NCBI GenBank assembly: GCA_026914155.1
Contig: JAPPGH010000054.1
Span: 148,359-212,358, forward strand
Direction: 5' to 3'
From: Candidatus Palauibacter rhopaloidicola
GTDB lineage: Bacteria > Gemmatimonadota > Gemmatimonadetes > Palauibacterales > Palauibacteraceae
DNA length: 64,000 nt
Shown: positions 24,748 through 33,334 of the stretch, piece by piece
Position numbering within the stretch: the stretch's first letter is position 1
Layout of the letters: each line of letters opens with the position of its first letter
Program-made: the position numbers and the translations under genes
Notes under the pieces: model-generated
Database searches by the model: none
Told to the model about the DNA's origin: nothing
The model's input: only the letters and a program-made list of their open reading frames with translations

Positions 24748-25706
24748 GACGAGGCGCGGAGATCCTCGTGCGGACGTGCGCCGGCGTGCAGCCTGCCGAG
24801 GACGTGGTCATCGTCACGGATCCGGAGCGGATGACGATCGCCCGGGCGGTTGCCGACGCGACGCTTGAGGCTGGAGCCGTCCCGAGCATCGTGGTCCCGC
24901 CCAAGCGGTCGATCGACAACGAGGAGCCGGGACCCGCGGTGGCTGCGGCGCTCTCGGCCGCCGACGCCGCCTTCCTGCCCGTGACCCTGGCGCTGGCCCA
25001 CACCCGCGCGGTGCGCGAGGCCATAGGCGCCGGAGCCCGAGTGCTCTCCATGACCGCGTTCACCGAGCGGATGATGCGCGAGGGCGGGCTCTTCACGGAC
25101 TTCCGGGCGCGCAAGCCGCTGTGCGACGCCATCGCGGCGAAGCTCACCGCTGGCGAACGCCTGCGGGTGACGAACCCTGCCGGCACCGATCTCACCATGA
25201 GCCTCGCGGGCGTGACCGGGAACAGCCACGCCTGCCTGCTGGACGGCCCCGGCTTCACCGCGGTCCCGAACATCGAGGCGAACTGCGCCCCCGCGCAGGG
25301 CACCGCCGAAGGCGTGTTCGTCTGCGATGGGAGCATCCCCTACTACGGCGTCGGCCCAATCCGGGAACCCGTGACCTTCCGCATCTCGAAGGGCTGCGTC
25401 ACCGATATCGAGGGCGGCGACCAAGCCGAATTCCTCGCGGATCTACTCGCCCGACAGGACGACCGCTGGGTCTACAACCTGGCCCAGTTCGCGTTCGGCC
25501 TGAACCCGGCCTGCACCGAATTCACCGGCGAAATGCTCAACGACGAGGGCGTGAACGGCACCGTCCACATCGGCGTCGGCACCTCCGCCAACCTCGGCGG
25601 CACCGTCTCCGCCAAGACCCACTTCGACGCTGTTTGCCGGTCTCCGACGGTCCGGATCGACGAGAAAGTCGTGCTCCGCGACGGCCGGATTCTCGTCAAC
25701 TGCTGA
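24744..25706 (+). CDS. M29/NicX-like metalloenzyme, copy 2
   Basis: 320 residues from the ATG at 24744, coupled to copy 1. It aligns with copy 1 along its whole length: TDPERMTIARAVADATLEAGA matches TDPTMGRYAEAVATAAREAGA, LAHTRAVREAIGAGARV matches ITHTRAMRAALEAGARV, and the metal block (EMLNDEGVNGTVHIGVGTS ... KTHFDAV) is intact. Both copies keep all recognisable ligands, so neither looks dead. A tandem duplication followed by divergence is the simplest history. Substrate and reaction (peptide hydrolysis or ring cleavage) cannot be decided from sequence. Confidence 0.75.
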   Translation: MRRGAEILVRTCAGVQPAEDVVIVTDPERMTIARAVADATLEAGAVPSIVVPPKRSIDNEEPGPAVAAALSAADAAFLPVTLALAHTRAVREAIGAGARVLSMTAFTERMMREGGLFTDFRARKPLCDAIAAKLTAGERLRVTNPAGTDLTMSLAGVTGNSHACLLDGPGFTAVPNIEANCAPAQGTAEGVFVCDGSIPYYGVGPIREPVTFRISKGCVTDIEGGDQAEFLADLLARQDDRWVYNLAQFAFGLNPACTEFTGEMLNDEGVNGTVHIGVGTSANLGGTVSAKTHFDAVCRSPTVRIDEKVVLRDGRILVNC

Positions 25707-25817
25707 GCGGGTCAGTGTTCAAGAGTTCTGCACCAGACTTGGAGCACCTTCGGGACCGTGTCGGAGTCGGCGACGACGGACTACCGTGGCGAGGCGGACT
25801 AAACCAAGGGGTACACC

Positions 25818-26963
25818 GTGGCCGAGCGAATATGGATGAGAGGTCGGGAAGGAAGGTTGGAGGGAATACATGAGGAGACGTTTAGTGGCGAGGACGACCT
25901 CCAGGAACTGATAGCGGAGCATCCCGAGCTGATCGACGGCGAACAGATCCGACCGGACGACGCTCGCCGCTGGATTCTCATCGCCCGCGAGAAGGGCATT
26001 GCCGAGACTTCCGACACTGGCGCGCGCTGGGCTCTCGATCACTTGATCATTGATCAGGACGCGAGACCCACACTCGTTGAGGTGAAGCTGCGCGACAACT
26101 CCGATATCCATCGCAAGATCGTTGGCCAAATGCTGGAATACGCGGCGCATGCTTCCGAAACGTGGACGGCCGATGACCTGCGACGGACGTTTGAGGAATC
26201 GACGCGCGCTAAGGACCGCGACCCGGAAGAGGTGCTCGCGGTGCTCCTGCAGGACGAAGACGAACCGGACGCCGACGGGTTCTGGGACAGGGTGTCCACG
26301 AACCTTGCGGCGAAACGTCTTCGACTGCTGTTCATCGCGGACAGAATCCCGGATCGGCTGGCGCGAGTTGTGGAGTTTCTGAACGGTCAGATGTCGACCA
26401 TCGAAGTGCTCGCGGTCGAGGTCAAGCGGTTTCGCGGGAGTTCGGAGGAGATGTTCGTTCCACGAGTGATTGGACGAACAGCGAAGACCGGCAGGGGGAG
26501 TTCCAGCGCTCCATCCCCAAGGCTGACGCGAGAGTCGTTCCTTGCCGCCTTTGAGCATGACCGGCATCGAGAAGCGGCGGCTCGGCTGCTGGCGGCAGCC
26601 GAGCGGCGTGGCGCGGGCTTCCGCTGGGGCAAACACTTGGTCTCCGTCACCGTCAGGTGCTCATTGTGGCCGCATCCGGCGACGATCGCCTGGCTTTGCC
26701 CACCGACGGTCTTGCACGGATGGCCGCGTTGGACAAAAGGAGTCACCTACGGTACGAAGATCCCGGAAGACGAAGATCAGCTGGACGGGGAGACTTGGAA
26801 GGTCTTGGCGCGATGGGCGGATCGAAGCCCAGTGCCGTACGCCGAAGAGGCTCACGCCAAGGGCTACAAAGGTTGGACGGTGAATCATGACGTCGCGGCG
26901 GAGCACCTTGACGACCTCGTTGAGAGGCTCGAGAGCGTGCTGAAGAAGTTGAGTGAATACTGA
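25818..26963 (+). CDS. NucS-like (PD-(D/E)XK) nuclease-domain protein
   Basis: 381 residues from a GTG at 25818. The N-terminal domain reads ELIAEHPELIDGEQI and then LDHLIIDQDARPTLVEVKLRDNSDIHRKIVGQMLEY (in part), the D...E-x-K nuclease core followed by a Q-x-x-x-Y helix, like the C-terminal nuclease domain of NucS and DUF91 proteins. The C-terminal 180 residues, rich in Trp (HGWPRWTKGV), are unassigned. It could be a repair or defence nuclease; no methylase or helicase neighbour supports a classic restriction system. Its base composition looks slightly less GC-rich than surrounding genes. Confidence 0.7.
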   Translation: MAERIWMRGREGRLEGIHEETFSGEDDLQELIAEHPELIDGEQIRPDDARRWILIAREKGIAETSDTGARWALDHLIIDQDARPTLVEVKLRDNSDIHRKIVGQMLEYAAHASETWTADDLRRTFEESTRAKDRDPEEVLAVLLQDEDEPDADGFWDRVSTNLAAKRLRLLFIADRIPDRLARVVEFLNGQMSTIEVLAVEVKRFRGSSEEMFVPRVIGRTAKTGRGSSSAPSPRLTRESFLAAFEHDRHREAAARLLAAAERRGAGFRWGKHLVSVTVRCSLWPHPATIAWLCPPTVLHGWPRWTKGVTYGTKIPEDEDQLDGETWKVLARWADRSPVPYAEEAHAKGYKGWTVNHDVAAEHLDDLVERLESVLKKLSEY

Positions 26964-27012
26964 GGCGAGGTCCTTCGTCTACGGCTTGATCTCGCAACAT
27001 AAGCTGCTTACG

Positions 27013-27288
27013 ATGTCCCGAATGGACGAGAGTACAAGAAGGTACCTGGCCGAAATCGGACGGCGGGGCGGCAGGAAGAGCCGACGGCGCCTCGATCCGG
27101 AGACAGCGCGGGCGATGGTGCGCGTCCGCGAGGCGCGACGGGCTTACCGCGAGTTCTATGCCACCTGCTTCTGGTCCTACCGCCCGGATCTGGAGATCGG
27201 ATTGGACGATGTCGAGTGGGTGGCCGAGGCCCTCAAGAGGAACGGGGATCTGAAGGCCTGGCAGGTCGCAAGCCGACTGTCCCCCTGA
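27013..27288 (+). CDS. Small basic protein of unknown function
   Basis: 91 residues from the ATG at 27013 (an upstream in-frame GTG at 26953 would overlap the nuclease gene). The sequence RRYLAEIGRRGGRKSRRRLDP resembles a recurring small bacterial protein with a basic N-terminus and a conserved EARRAYREFYATCFWSYRPD segment. In other genomes I recall such genes lying next to nucleotidyltransferase-type toxin genes, but none is present here. DNA or RNA binding is plausible from the charge. No function assigned. Confidence 0.6.
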   Translation: MSRMDESTRRYLAEIGRRGGRKSRRRLDPETARAMVRVREARRAYREFYATCFWSYRPDLEIGLDDVEWVAEALKRNGDLKAWQVASRLSP

Positions 27289-27330
27289 CGGTGGTGCTCA
27301 AGCGTTCGGAACGGGAAGTTCCGGAGTAGG

Positions 27331-27348
27331 ACGTTCCCGCGGGAACGT
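27331..27348. terminator. 18-base perfect palindrome between convergent genes
   Basis: ACGTTCCCGCGGGAACGT lies in the 80-base gap between the end of the small basic protein gene (27288) and the end of the aldo/keto reductase gene (27369). A strong hairpin shared by two converging transcripts could terminate both, although no T-run follows on either side. A regulator site is the alternative. Confidence 0.4.
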
Positions 27349-27368
27349 TCCGGGTTCGGATCCGGGCT

Positions 27369-28307
27369 TCAGAAGTCCTGGACGAGCTCCCGCATGCGGC
27401 GCTTGGCCGCCTCATCCGGGAGGCGGCCGAAGGCGGCGCCGATGTTCTCCGCCATGTGATCCGGATTCGTCGTCTCGGTGAGGGCGCACGTCACGGCGGG
27501 GTGGGCGAGGATGTACTTGAGGGAGAACTGCGCCCAGCTCGCGCAGTCGAACTCGACCGCCCAGTCGGGCAGCTCGTGTCCGCTCACGCGGCCGAAGTAG
27601 CTGCCGTTCATGAACGGGCGGTTGATGAGGACGGCGAGCCCGAGATCCTGCGCGAGCGGCAGGAGGCGATCCTCCGCGTTCGGCTCCATCACCGAGTAGT
27701 TGACCTGGACGAAGTCGAGGGGCTGCGTCCGCATGAACGACTCGAACGCCTCGTGCTGGGGGATGCTGGAGGTGGTGACGCCGATGTAGCGCGCCTCGCC
27801 CGAGTCCTTCCAGCGGAGCACGTTGGGCCAGTGCACGTCCAGGTCGCGCATGCTCTCGACCTCTAGCAGATCCAGGGTGCGGCTTCCGACGAGCCGCTGG
27901 TTCTGCCGCATCTGTTCGATACCCGCGGTTTCCCCGTCCGTGTTGATCTTCGTGGCGACGAAGAGGCGGCCGCTGAACTCCGGCGCCGTCAGAACCGTGC
28001 CGAAGTCCGCGTCGATCTCCGGCGTGCGCGGCGAGGTGTCCACGACCCGCCCGCCGTGATCGAGAAGCACGCGGATCACGCCGGCCACGGGCTCGGTCCC
28101 CTCGGTCGGGATCTCGAGCACGGGCTTCGAGGAGCCGAAGCCGACGATGGGCAGCGTCTCCTCCGTTCCCGGGATCGGTCGGGTGGGAAGCGTCTCCTGG
28201 ACCGACGGCGTGTTTCCGAACAGCGTGCGCGGGGTAGCCAGCGCGACGCCGGCGCCCGCCAGGCAAGACAGAAACTGGCGGCGCGTCGTGTCACTCAGCT
28301 TCGCCAT
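27369..28307 (-). CDS. Aldo/keto reductase family protein with Tat signal
   Basis: 312 residues. The N-terminus TTRRQFLSCLAGAGVALATP is a twin-arginine signal, so the protein is probably exported. The aldo/keto reductase barrel follows: VVDTS keeps the catalytic aspartate, LFVATKIN the lysine, and GEARYIGVTTSS the strand-6 region. The tyrosine that normally follows the aspartate by about five residues (DTAxxYG) is not seen (DTSPRTPEID), and the usual histidine motif is altered, so ordinary NADPH-dependent carbonyl reduction is doubtful. An unusual exported member of the family; function unknown. Confidence 0.8.
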   Translation of the reverse strand: MAKLSDTTRRQFLSCLAGAGVALATPRTLFGNTPSVQETLPTRPIPGTEETLPIVGFGSSKPVLEIPTEGTEPVAGVIRVLLDHGGRVVDTSPRTPEIDADFGTVLTAPEFSGRLFVATKINTDGETAGIEQMRQNQRLVGSRTLDLLEVESMRDLDVHWPNVLRWKDSGEARYIGVTTSSIPQHEAFESFMRTQPLDFVQVNYSVMEPNAEDRLLPLAQDLGLAVLINRPFMNGSYFGRVSGHELPDWAVEFDCASWAQFSLKYILAHPAVTCALTETTNPDHMAENIGAAFGRLPDEAAKRRMRELVQDF

Positions 28308-28346
28308 CGAAACCTTCCTCCACAGATTGCCTGGAGGCGCCGTGGG

Positions 28347-29597
28347 TCAGGGACCCAGCGCCCCCACGGGGATCACGCTCACCCCATCCTCCCGGGTGTA
28401 ACCATACCCGCTGCTCACGATCACGCCCAGCGCGGCCGGCGGCCCCATCCGATCCGGGTCCACCTTTTTCGCCAGGCGGAGCAGGTTGTCCGCGGCTTCG
28501 TCCGCCCTTCCTTCGCCGAGCTTCACTTCGAAAGCCGCCCAGCGACCATCGTTGCACTGTATGATCGCGTCCACCTCGAGGCCGGCCTTCTCGCGGTAGT
28601 GAAACACGTCGGCGTCCGCCGCCTGGGCGTACACGCGCAGGTCCCGTATGACCATCGACTCGAAGAGGAGTCCCAAGAAGTCGAGGTCGCGGAGCAGCCG
28701 CGTGGGAGTCGCGCGCACGGCCGCCACGGCGAGAGAGGGATCCGCAAGGTGCCGGATCGGCTTGTGTCTCAGCACCGACCGGGATCGCAGGTGAGTGGGC
28801 CAGGCGGGTTGGTTCTCCAGGATCATTATGCGTTCCAGCGCCCTCAGATAGTCGGCGGCCGTGTGCTCCTTGATGGCGGACACGCCTTCGCCGGTGTCGG
28901 AGGCGAGGGTCGCCGTCGCGGCGGGCGTCGCGACGTTCCGGGCCAGGGACCGAAGGAGCATGCCCACTCTCACCGGATCCCTCCGCCTGCCGTCGCCGTT
29001 GGAGATGTCGAGACGACGAATCTCGTCCAGGTGATCCCTGTTCGCTCGGAGCGCGACTTCGGTGCTGGATTCGAGGTTTAGAGGCCAGCCACCAATGCAG
29101 ATCAGTTCCGCCAGATCCTCAAGCAGGATCACGGATCGGCCCGCCCCGGCACGCGCCCCTCCCAGGAGACCCACCAGCGAGACTTCGCCAGAGGAGCGAC
29201 CCAGTTCGAAGAGTGAGAACGGACGCATGCGAAGCCGTGTCAGGCGTCCGGCCCCGGTGTGGCGCGTCGCGTCGTCGGCTGGAACGGCGGATCCGGTGAG
29301 GATGAACTGACCCGGCAGGCCACGATCGTCGACGGCCCTCCGGACGTGGTTCCAGATCACCGGCTCCAACTGCCATTCGTCGATTAGCCGCGGCACGTCG
29401 CCGCTCAGGACGCGGGCGGGCTCGAGCCTGGCCAGGCGCCGGGCCACATCGTCGATGTCCAGCTGCGCCTCGCTCGCGGCGATTTCCCGCGCCGTGGTGG
29501 TCTTTCCACAAGCCCGGGGACCCTCGATGACCACCGCGCCGGTGGCCTGCAAGCGCTCGGCGAGTTCGCGGTCGACGATTCTGGAACGATAGGCCAA
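28347..29597 (-). CDS. ATP-binding protein, AAA ATPase with DUF4143 domain
   Basis: 416 residues. The Walker A motif EGPRACGKTTT (about 25-35) and the Walker B-like LIDEWQ are followed by a sensor-type FILTGSAVP. The C-terminal DUF4143 part ends with the nuclease-like EVDAIIQ...WAAFEVKLG core. These predicted ATPases are widespread in genomes with many mobile genes; no clear function is established. A second, only distantly similar member lies at 40477-41631 inside a transporter operon. The 229 bases upstream are comparatively AT-rich. Confidence 0.87.
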   Translation of the reverse strand: MAYRSRIVDRELAERLQATGAVVIEGPRACGKTTTAREIAASEAQLDIDDVARRLARLEPARVLSGDVPRLIDEWQLEPVIWNHVRRAVDDRGLPGQFILTGSAVPADDATRHTGAGRLTRLRMRPFSLFELGRSSGEVSLVGLLGGARAGAGRSVILLEDLAELICIGGWPLNLESSTEVALRANRDHLDEIRRLDISNGDGRRRDPVRVGMLLRSLARNVATPAATATLASDTGEGVSAIKEHTAADYLRALERIMILENQPAWPTHLRSRSVLRHKPIRHLADPSLAVAAVRATPTRLLRDLDFLGLLFESMVIRDLRVYAQAADADVFHYREKAGLEVDAIIQCNDGRWAAFEVKLGEGRADEAADNLLRLAKKVDPDRMGPPAALGVIVSSGYGYTREDGVSVIPVGALGP

Positions 29598-29826
29598 TGG
29601 AGCACCTGCACCGGTTGGATCGGATCGTTACTAGGCAGAATCGTAATCGTTCGGAAGGGCTGAGGAAAGGTACAGGGGCAGATTTGGCACAATTTTAACA
29701 GCAGAAACGGAAATAGATCAACGGCATAAATGGCAACAACACAGCGGCAGGTTTGGACACGCAGGGGAATTCAACATTGTCGCGTAGGACGCGGGGCAAG
29801 CCACCCCTTCTCAAGCGTTTTCTGAC

Positions 29827-30708
29827 TCAACCGCCCTTCATGTAGGGGATCTCGGCGTCGCGGGATGGCCAGTGGCGCCGGACGTACCAGATGATCACGG
29901 GAAGCGTCACGACCACCATGGCGAGACCGGGGAGCGCCATGGCCTCGATCTCCTCAAGCTCGGCGGCGAGCGTCCAGGGCTCTCCCCACGCAAACAGGTC
30001 CCCGGTGACTGTAGCGACCAAGTTGTTCGCGGCGTGGACGGCGATCGGGACGATGAGCGTACGGGACTGCAGATACAGCAGCGCGGCGACGAAGCCGAAA
30101 GCCGTGGCTCCCGCCGCGTCGACCGGGTGCAGGACCCCGAAGATCACCGCCGACACGACGATGCCGGTCCCGATCCCCCACTTCGTGCCCCACCGGCTGA
30201 CGAGCATACCCCTGAAGAGCACCTCCTCCGTCACCGGTCCAATCACGACCGCAAGGATGGCCCACGCGACGGCGACAGCGATCGAATCCACGATCGTCTC
30301 CCCAAGCGTCACCAGGGCTTCAAGCAGCCCCGGCGCAAGGTGTGACAGACCGTAGGCGGTGACGAACCACGAACCGGTCGAGAAGACCATCGTGGTCACC
30401 AGGAGTCCCAGCGCCGGAAGCCAGTTGTACCCCGCCGGGACGCGCCCGACGAGCCGGCGCAGGTCAATGCCGGCTCTGCGACAGGCCCACGCGATCCATG
30501 CCGCGAGAAGTCCATAGAACGCGAGAGCGAAGACGAATTCCACGATGGCGGAGTCCGGATCCATCGGGGTTACCGAACTCACGATGACGAGGAAGACACC
30601 GCCGGCGACGCTGCCGACAATCGCCCACGGAATCAGCGTTCGGCTGCGAAGCCTCAGAAAAGGATTGTCGGGCGCATCTCCCGGATCGTCAGCGCTTTCA
30701 GGGCCCAT
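29827..30708 (-). CDS. CPBP family intramembrane glutamic endopeptidase
   Basis: 293 residues with about eight membrane spans. The three family motifs are intact: EEVLFRG (about residue 170), FGVLHPVD and the late HAANN. These form the catalytic Glu/His site of CAAX-prenyl-protease-2/bacteriocin-processing (Abi, Rce1-like) proteases, which cleave peptides in the membrane. The 3' end of the upstream methyltransferase gene overlaps its start by 11 bases. No bacteriocin gene was seen nearby. The target is unknown. Confidence 0.9.
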   Translation of the reverse strand: MGPESADDPGDAPDNPFLRLRSRTLIPWAIVGSVAGGVFLVIVSSVTPMDPDSAIVEFVFALAFYGLLAAWIAWACRRAGIDLRRLVGRVPAGYNWLPALGLLVTTMVFSTGSWFVTAYGLSHLAPGLLEALVTLGETIVDSIAVAVAWAILAVVIGPVTEEVLFRGMLVSRWGTKWGIGTGIVVSAVIFGVLHPVDAAGATAFGFVAALLYLQSRTLIVPIAVHAANNLVATVTGDLFAWGEPWTLAAELEEIEAMALPGLAMVVVTLPVIIWYVRRHWPSRDAEIPYMKGG

Positions 30709-31423
30709 TTCGCCGTTGTCTCCTTTCGGACTGGCTGTTGAGGCGTTTCCATGTCGCTTCCCACTGGACCCAGTGACCTGTGTCGGGTGGCGTGCGCGCG
30801 GTCACGTCCTCACGGGGTCCCGCTACGAGGGCAAAGTCGTCGCGTGTCAGGGCGTGCAGTTCGTCGCGCGCGAAGAAGTGGACAGGCAGGCCCTGCTTGG
30901 GCCCGGATTCATAGCGGATCGTGAACCCGCCCAGGTCATTCCGCTCAATGACGGTATGGAGGCGACGTACCTGGGTCGATGCGGCGTTGACCCGGAGGAA
31001 GAAGAGGCCGCCGGGAGCCAGGAGGGATCCGACTCGGGAGAAGTACCCGGCGACGTCGGCGGCAACACCGTGCTGGAACACCTGAACCGCGATGACGTAG
31101 CTGAAGCGGCGTCGGCTAACGAACGTCCGGAAGTCGGCGCAGATCAGTCGTCGGGACAGCGCAGGCTCCCGAGCGGCCAGCTGGCGAAGCGCTTCGGCGG
31201 ACAAGTCCAGTCCGTAGAGCTGAAGTCCGGACCGCACGAGCGGAAGGTAGTTCCGACCGTTTCCGCACCCGATGTAGAGCCCCCGGCGCTCGGTCAGCGA
31301 ACGGGCACGTATCGTGGCGAGGATGCTGTCTACGAAAGGCAGTGGAGGCTCTCCGCCGTATCTCCCCCTGCGGTACTCCGCATCCCAGCGCGCCGAGACC
31401 AGAGATTGGCTCATCTCCTCCAA
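30698..31423 (-). CDS. Class I SAM-dependent methyltransferase
   Basis: 241 residues. LYIGCGNGRNYLPL (about 48-61) is the S-adenosylmethionine-binding motif I, LYGLDLS motif post-I, and LAPGGLFFLRVN the later strand. The start SARWDAEYRRG and the motif spacing resemble the tellurite-resistance/thiopurine-type small-molecule methyltransferase group. Substrate unknown. It is cotranscribed with the downstream CPBP protease (11-base overlap) and 18 bases downstream of the gene at 31442-31957. Confidence 0.88.
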   Translation of the reverse strand: MEEMSQSLVSARWDAEYRRGRYGGEPPLPFVDSILATIRARSLTERRGLYIGCGNGRNYLPLVRSGLQLYGLDLSAEALRQLAAREPALSRRLICADFRTFVSRRRFSYVIAVQVFQHGVAADVAGYFSRVGSLLAPGGLFFLRVNAASTQVRRLHTVIERNDLGGFTIRYESGPKQGLPVHFFARDELHALTRDDFALVAGPREDVTARTPPDTGHWVQWEATWKRLNSQSERRQRRNGP

Positions 31424-31441
31424 TGGGGCTCCGCGTCAGAG

Positions 31442-31957
31442 CTAGGTCTGTTCGAATAGCATTACGGTAGGCGTCCCCGTTCCCGTCGGCAGATACGACA
31501 CTATTCGCTCACGGTCTCCCGAGACCATGCGTGTCACGAGACCGCTTTGCGATGCCACGGCCCAGCCAATCTTCGAGCTCTCGGTCACTACTGCCTTCAG
31601 GGTCTCGCCTGCATCCCGTTCGCCGGTCCATAGTGCGACCCGAACTCCGGATTGATGAACACTCGCCGACGCAAGGCAAGTCATCATGTTCGTCCCTGAG
31701 AGAAACGGCAGGTCATCCGGATACCCCTCCGGTCTGTCCGCCGTCGCCTGGAAGATCCGCGTCGAGAGCCCTTCGTCCCCGGGGGCGACGAACTTCGCCA
31801 TCAGTTCGTCGCGCGTGCGCTGTCCTTCCACGCGCACGTCTCCATCCCCGTCGAGTTCTTCCGCGAACGACTCCCCTGCTCGCTCATCGATTCTCGTCAA
31901 GATGCTCTGAAAGCCGTCTACGCCCAGCGCCCGAAGCAAGCCCAACAGCTCAGACAA
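31442..31957 (-). CDS. Hypothetical protein of 171 residues
   Basis: No signal peptide or membrane span. The N-terminal 20 residues (LLGLLRALGVDGFQSILTRIDE) are amphipathic. The middle (PFLSGTNMMTCLASASVHQSGVRVALWTG) and end (GWAVASQSGLVTRMVSGDRERIVSYLP) read like beta-strands of a small alpha/beta protein, perhaps roadblock/LC7-like, but the match is too weak to name. It is on the same strand as, and just upstream of, the methyltransferase gene. Function unknown. Confidence 0.55.
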   Translation of the reverse strand: MSELLGLLRALGVDGFQSILTRIDERAGESFAEELDGDGDVRVEGQRTRDELMAKFVAPGDEGLSTRIFQATADRPEGYPDDLPFLSGTNMMTCLASASVHQSGVRVALWTGERDAGETLKAVVTESSKIGWAVASQSGLVTRMVSGDRERIVSYLPTGTGTPTVMLFEQT

Positions 31958-32078
31958 GTGTCCACCTCCACGCGGTTTGGTGACGCTTCATGGCCTCAAG
32001 CTGCCACTCCGATCCACAGCCCCACTACGTACAACGCGCCCCGCTGGGTTCGTCCAAGTCATCAGTATCCAGGAGTTC

Positions 32079-33194
32079 TCAGGCGCGGCCGGTGCGGCGC
32101 AGGAGTCTGAGGTGGGTGCGGACGTTGTCGTGTTCGAAGTAGGCATCCTGCAGGTGGCGCGCCCCGGACGATACCATCTCGGTGCGGCCGTGGAGGACAC
32201 GGTGTCCGGCGCACAGCAGGATCATCCCGCCCTCCAGCCGGAAGGTCACCTGGGCGCCGGGGTCGTTGACGCGGCGCGACAGTTCGTGGTAGGCGGCGTA
32301 GAACTCGCCCAGCCGGGGCTCCGAGAGGGGGATGGCCTGCATCTGCGCCGTGTTGAAGCGGATCATCCTGGTCTCCCCGTCGCTGTCCAGGTCGACCATG
32401 GGGTTCGCTGCGTAGCACTCGTATTCGTCGCTGAAGATCCGGAACGGCACCCGCACCGAGCACAGCACGTCGAATTTATCCGGGTGTTCGCGGCGTAGCG
32501 CCTCCAGCAGGCCGAAGCCGTCCACGACCGTTGACGCGCCGCCCTCGCACTCGTTCACGAGCATGTGCAGCGCCTGCACGCTCGGGGGCCACGTGTAGCT
32601 GGTGAAGTCGTTGTGCACTCCGACGGCCAGAGCGGTGTGCGCGATGTTGTATCCCTTCGGATCGAGCTTGACGTTGTGGATGCGCTCGAACAGGACCTCC
32701 CGGACCGGACCCAGCCGGGGCGCGAGTTCCTCCAGCGAATCCGGTTCCGTGGGAGCGTCGACCAGCACGCAGACCCCGGTGCACAGAAACTCCTCGATCA
32801 CCTCCGCCGCCGCGCGGTCGTCCGCCAGGAACCGCTGGTAGTCGAACCTCCGCGGCTGGAACTCGCCGTCCCAGTACTGCAACTCGAGACGAGGCCGGCT
32901 CAGGAGGTCGTGAAGGTCGCTCGACCGGTGGCGCGTGCGGTGTCCGTCCGGCCAGGCGATGGAGATCGCCTCGTCGTCGGATCCGGCGCCGTCGATATCG
33001 ACCGTCATCGGTCTCAGGTCGCTGGGGACGCGGAAGACGTGGAACCGCTTCTCCGTTGTCTGCTCCACGCAGCACTCGCCGCAGCCGCAGTTGTCCCGCA
33101 GCCAGAGGTAGGGGAGATCGGTGCGTTCGCCATCGCTCCAGACCGCGGTCAGGGCGTCGCCGTTCTGCACGAGACTGCTGATCGAGGCACCCAT
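32079..33194 (-). CDS. Fe(II)/2-oxoglutarate dioxygenase with DUF971 domain (gamma-butyrobetaine hydroxylase / TmpA-like)
   Basis: 371 residues. Residues about 20-100 are a DUF971 zinc domain (WLRDNCGCGECC...). The TauD-type domain follows: VGVHNDFTSYTW holds the H-x-D iron ligands and CAGHRVLHGR the distal histidine, with the 2-oxoglutarate-binding arginine downstream. This architecture is that of gamma-butyrobetaine and trimethyllysine hydroxylases and of TmpA, which hydroxylates 2-trimethylaminoethylphosphonate. The divergent neighbour encodes a PhnZ/TmpB-like HD oxygenase 140 bases away, which favours the TmpA reading. A carnitine-forming role is the main alternative. Cytoplasmic. Confidence 0.88.
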   Translation of the reverse strand: MGASISSLVQNGDALTAVWSDGERTDLPYLWLRDNCGCGECCVEQTTEKRFHVFRVPSDLRPMTVDIDGAGSDDEAISIAWPDGHRTRHRSSDLHDLLSRPRLELQYWDGEFQPRRFDYQRFLADDRAAAEVIEEFLCTGVCVLVDAPTEPDSLEELAPRLGPVREVLFERIHNVKLDPKGYNIAHTALAVGVHNDFTSYTWPPSVQALHMLVNECEGGASTVVDGFGLLEALRREHPDKFDVLCSVRVPFRIFSDEYECYAANPMVDLDSDGETRMIRFNTAQMQAIPLSEPRLGEFYAAYHELSRRVNDPGAQVTFRLEGGMILLCAGHRVLHGRTEMVSSGARHLQDAYFEHDNVRTHLRLLRRTGRA

Positions 33195-33334
33195 GGTTGG
33201 TCCTCCCGGTCCGTGGTCACCGGCCTCCTGTGAACGCTACGGACGCCCGAGCGATCTTGACAATGCCCTTCGCTTGGGCCGACGCTGCGGCGAGGAGCCC
33301 CCGACCGAACCCCTCAAAGCGGAGAGTGACCGGC

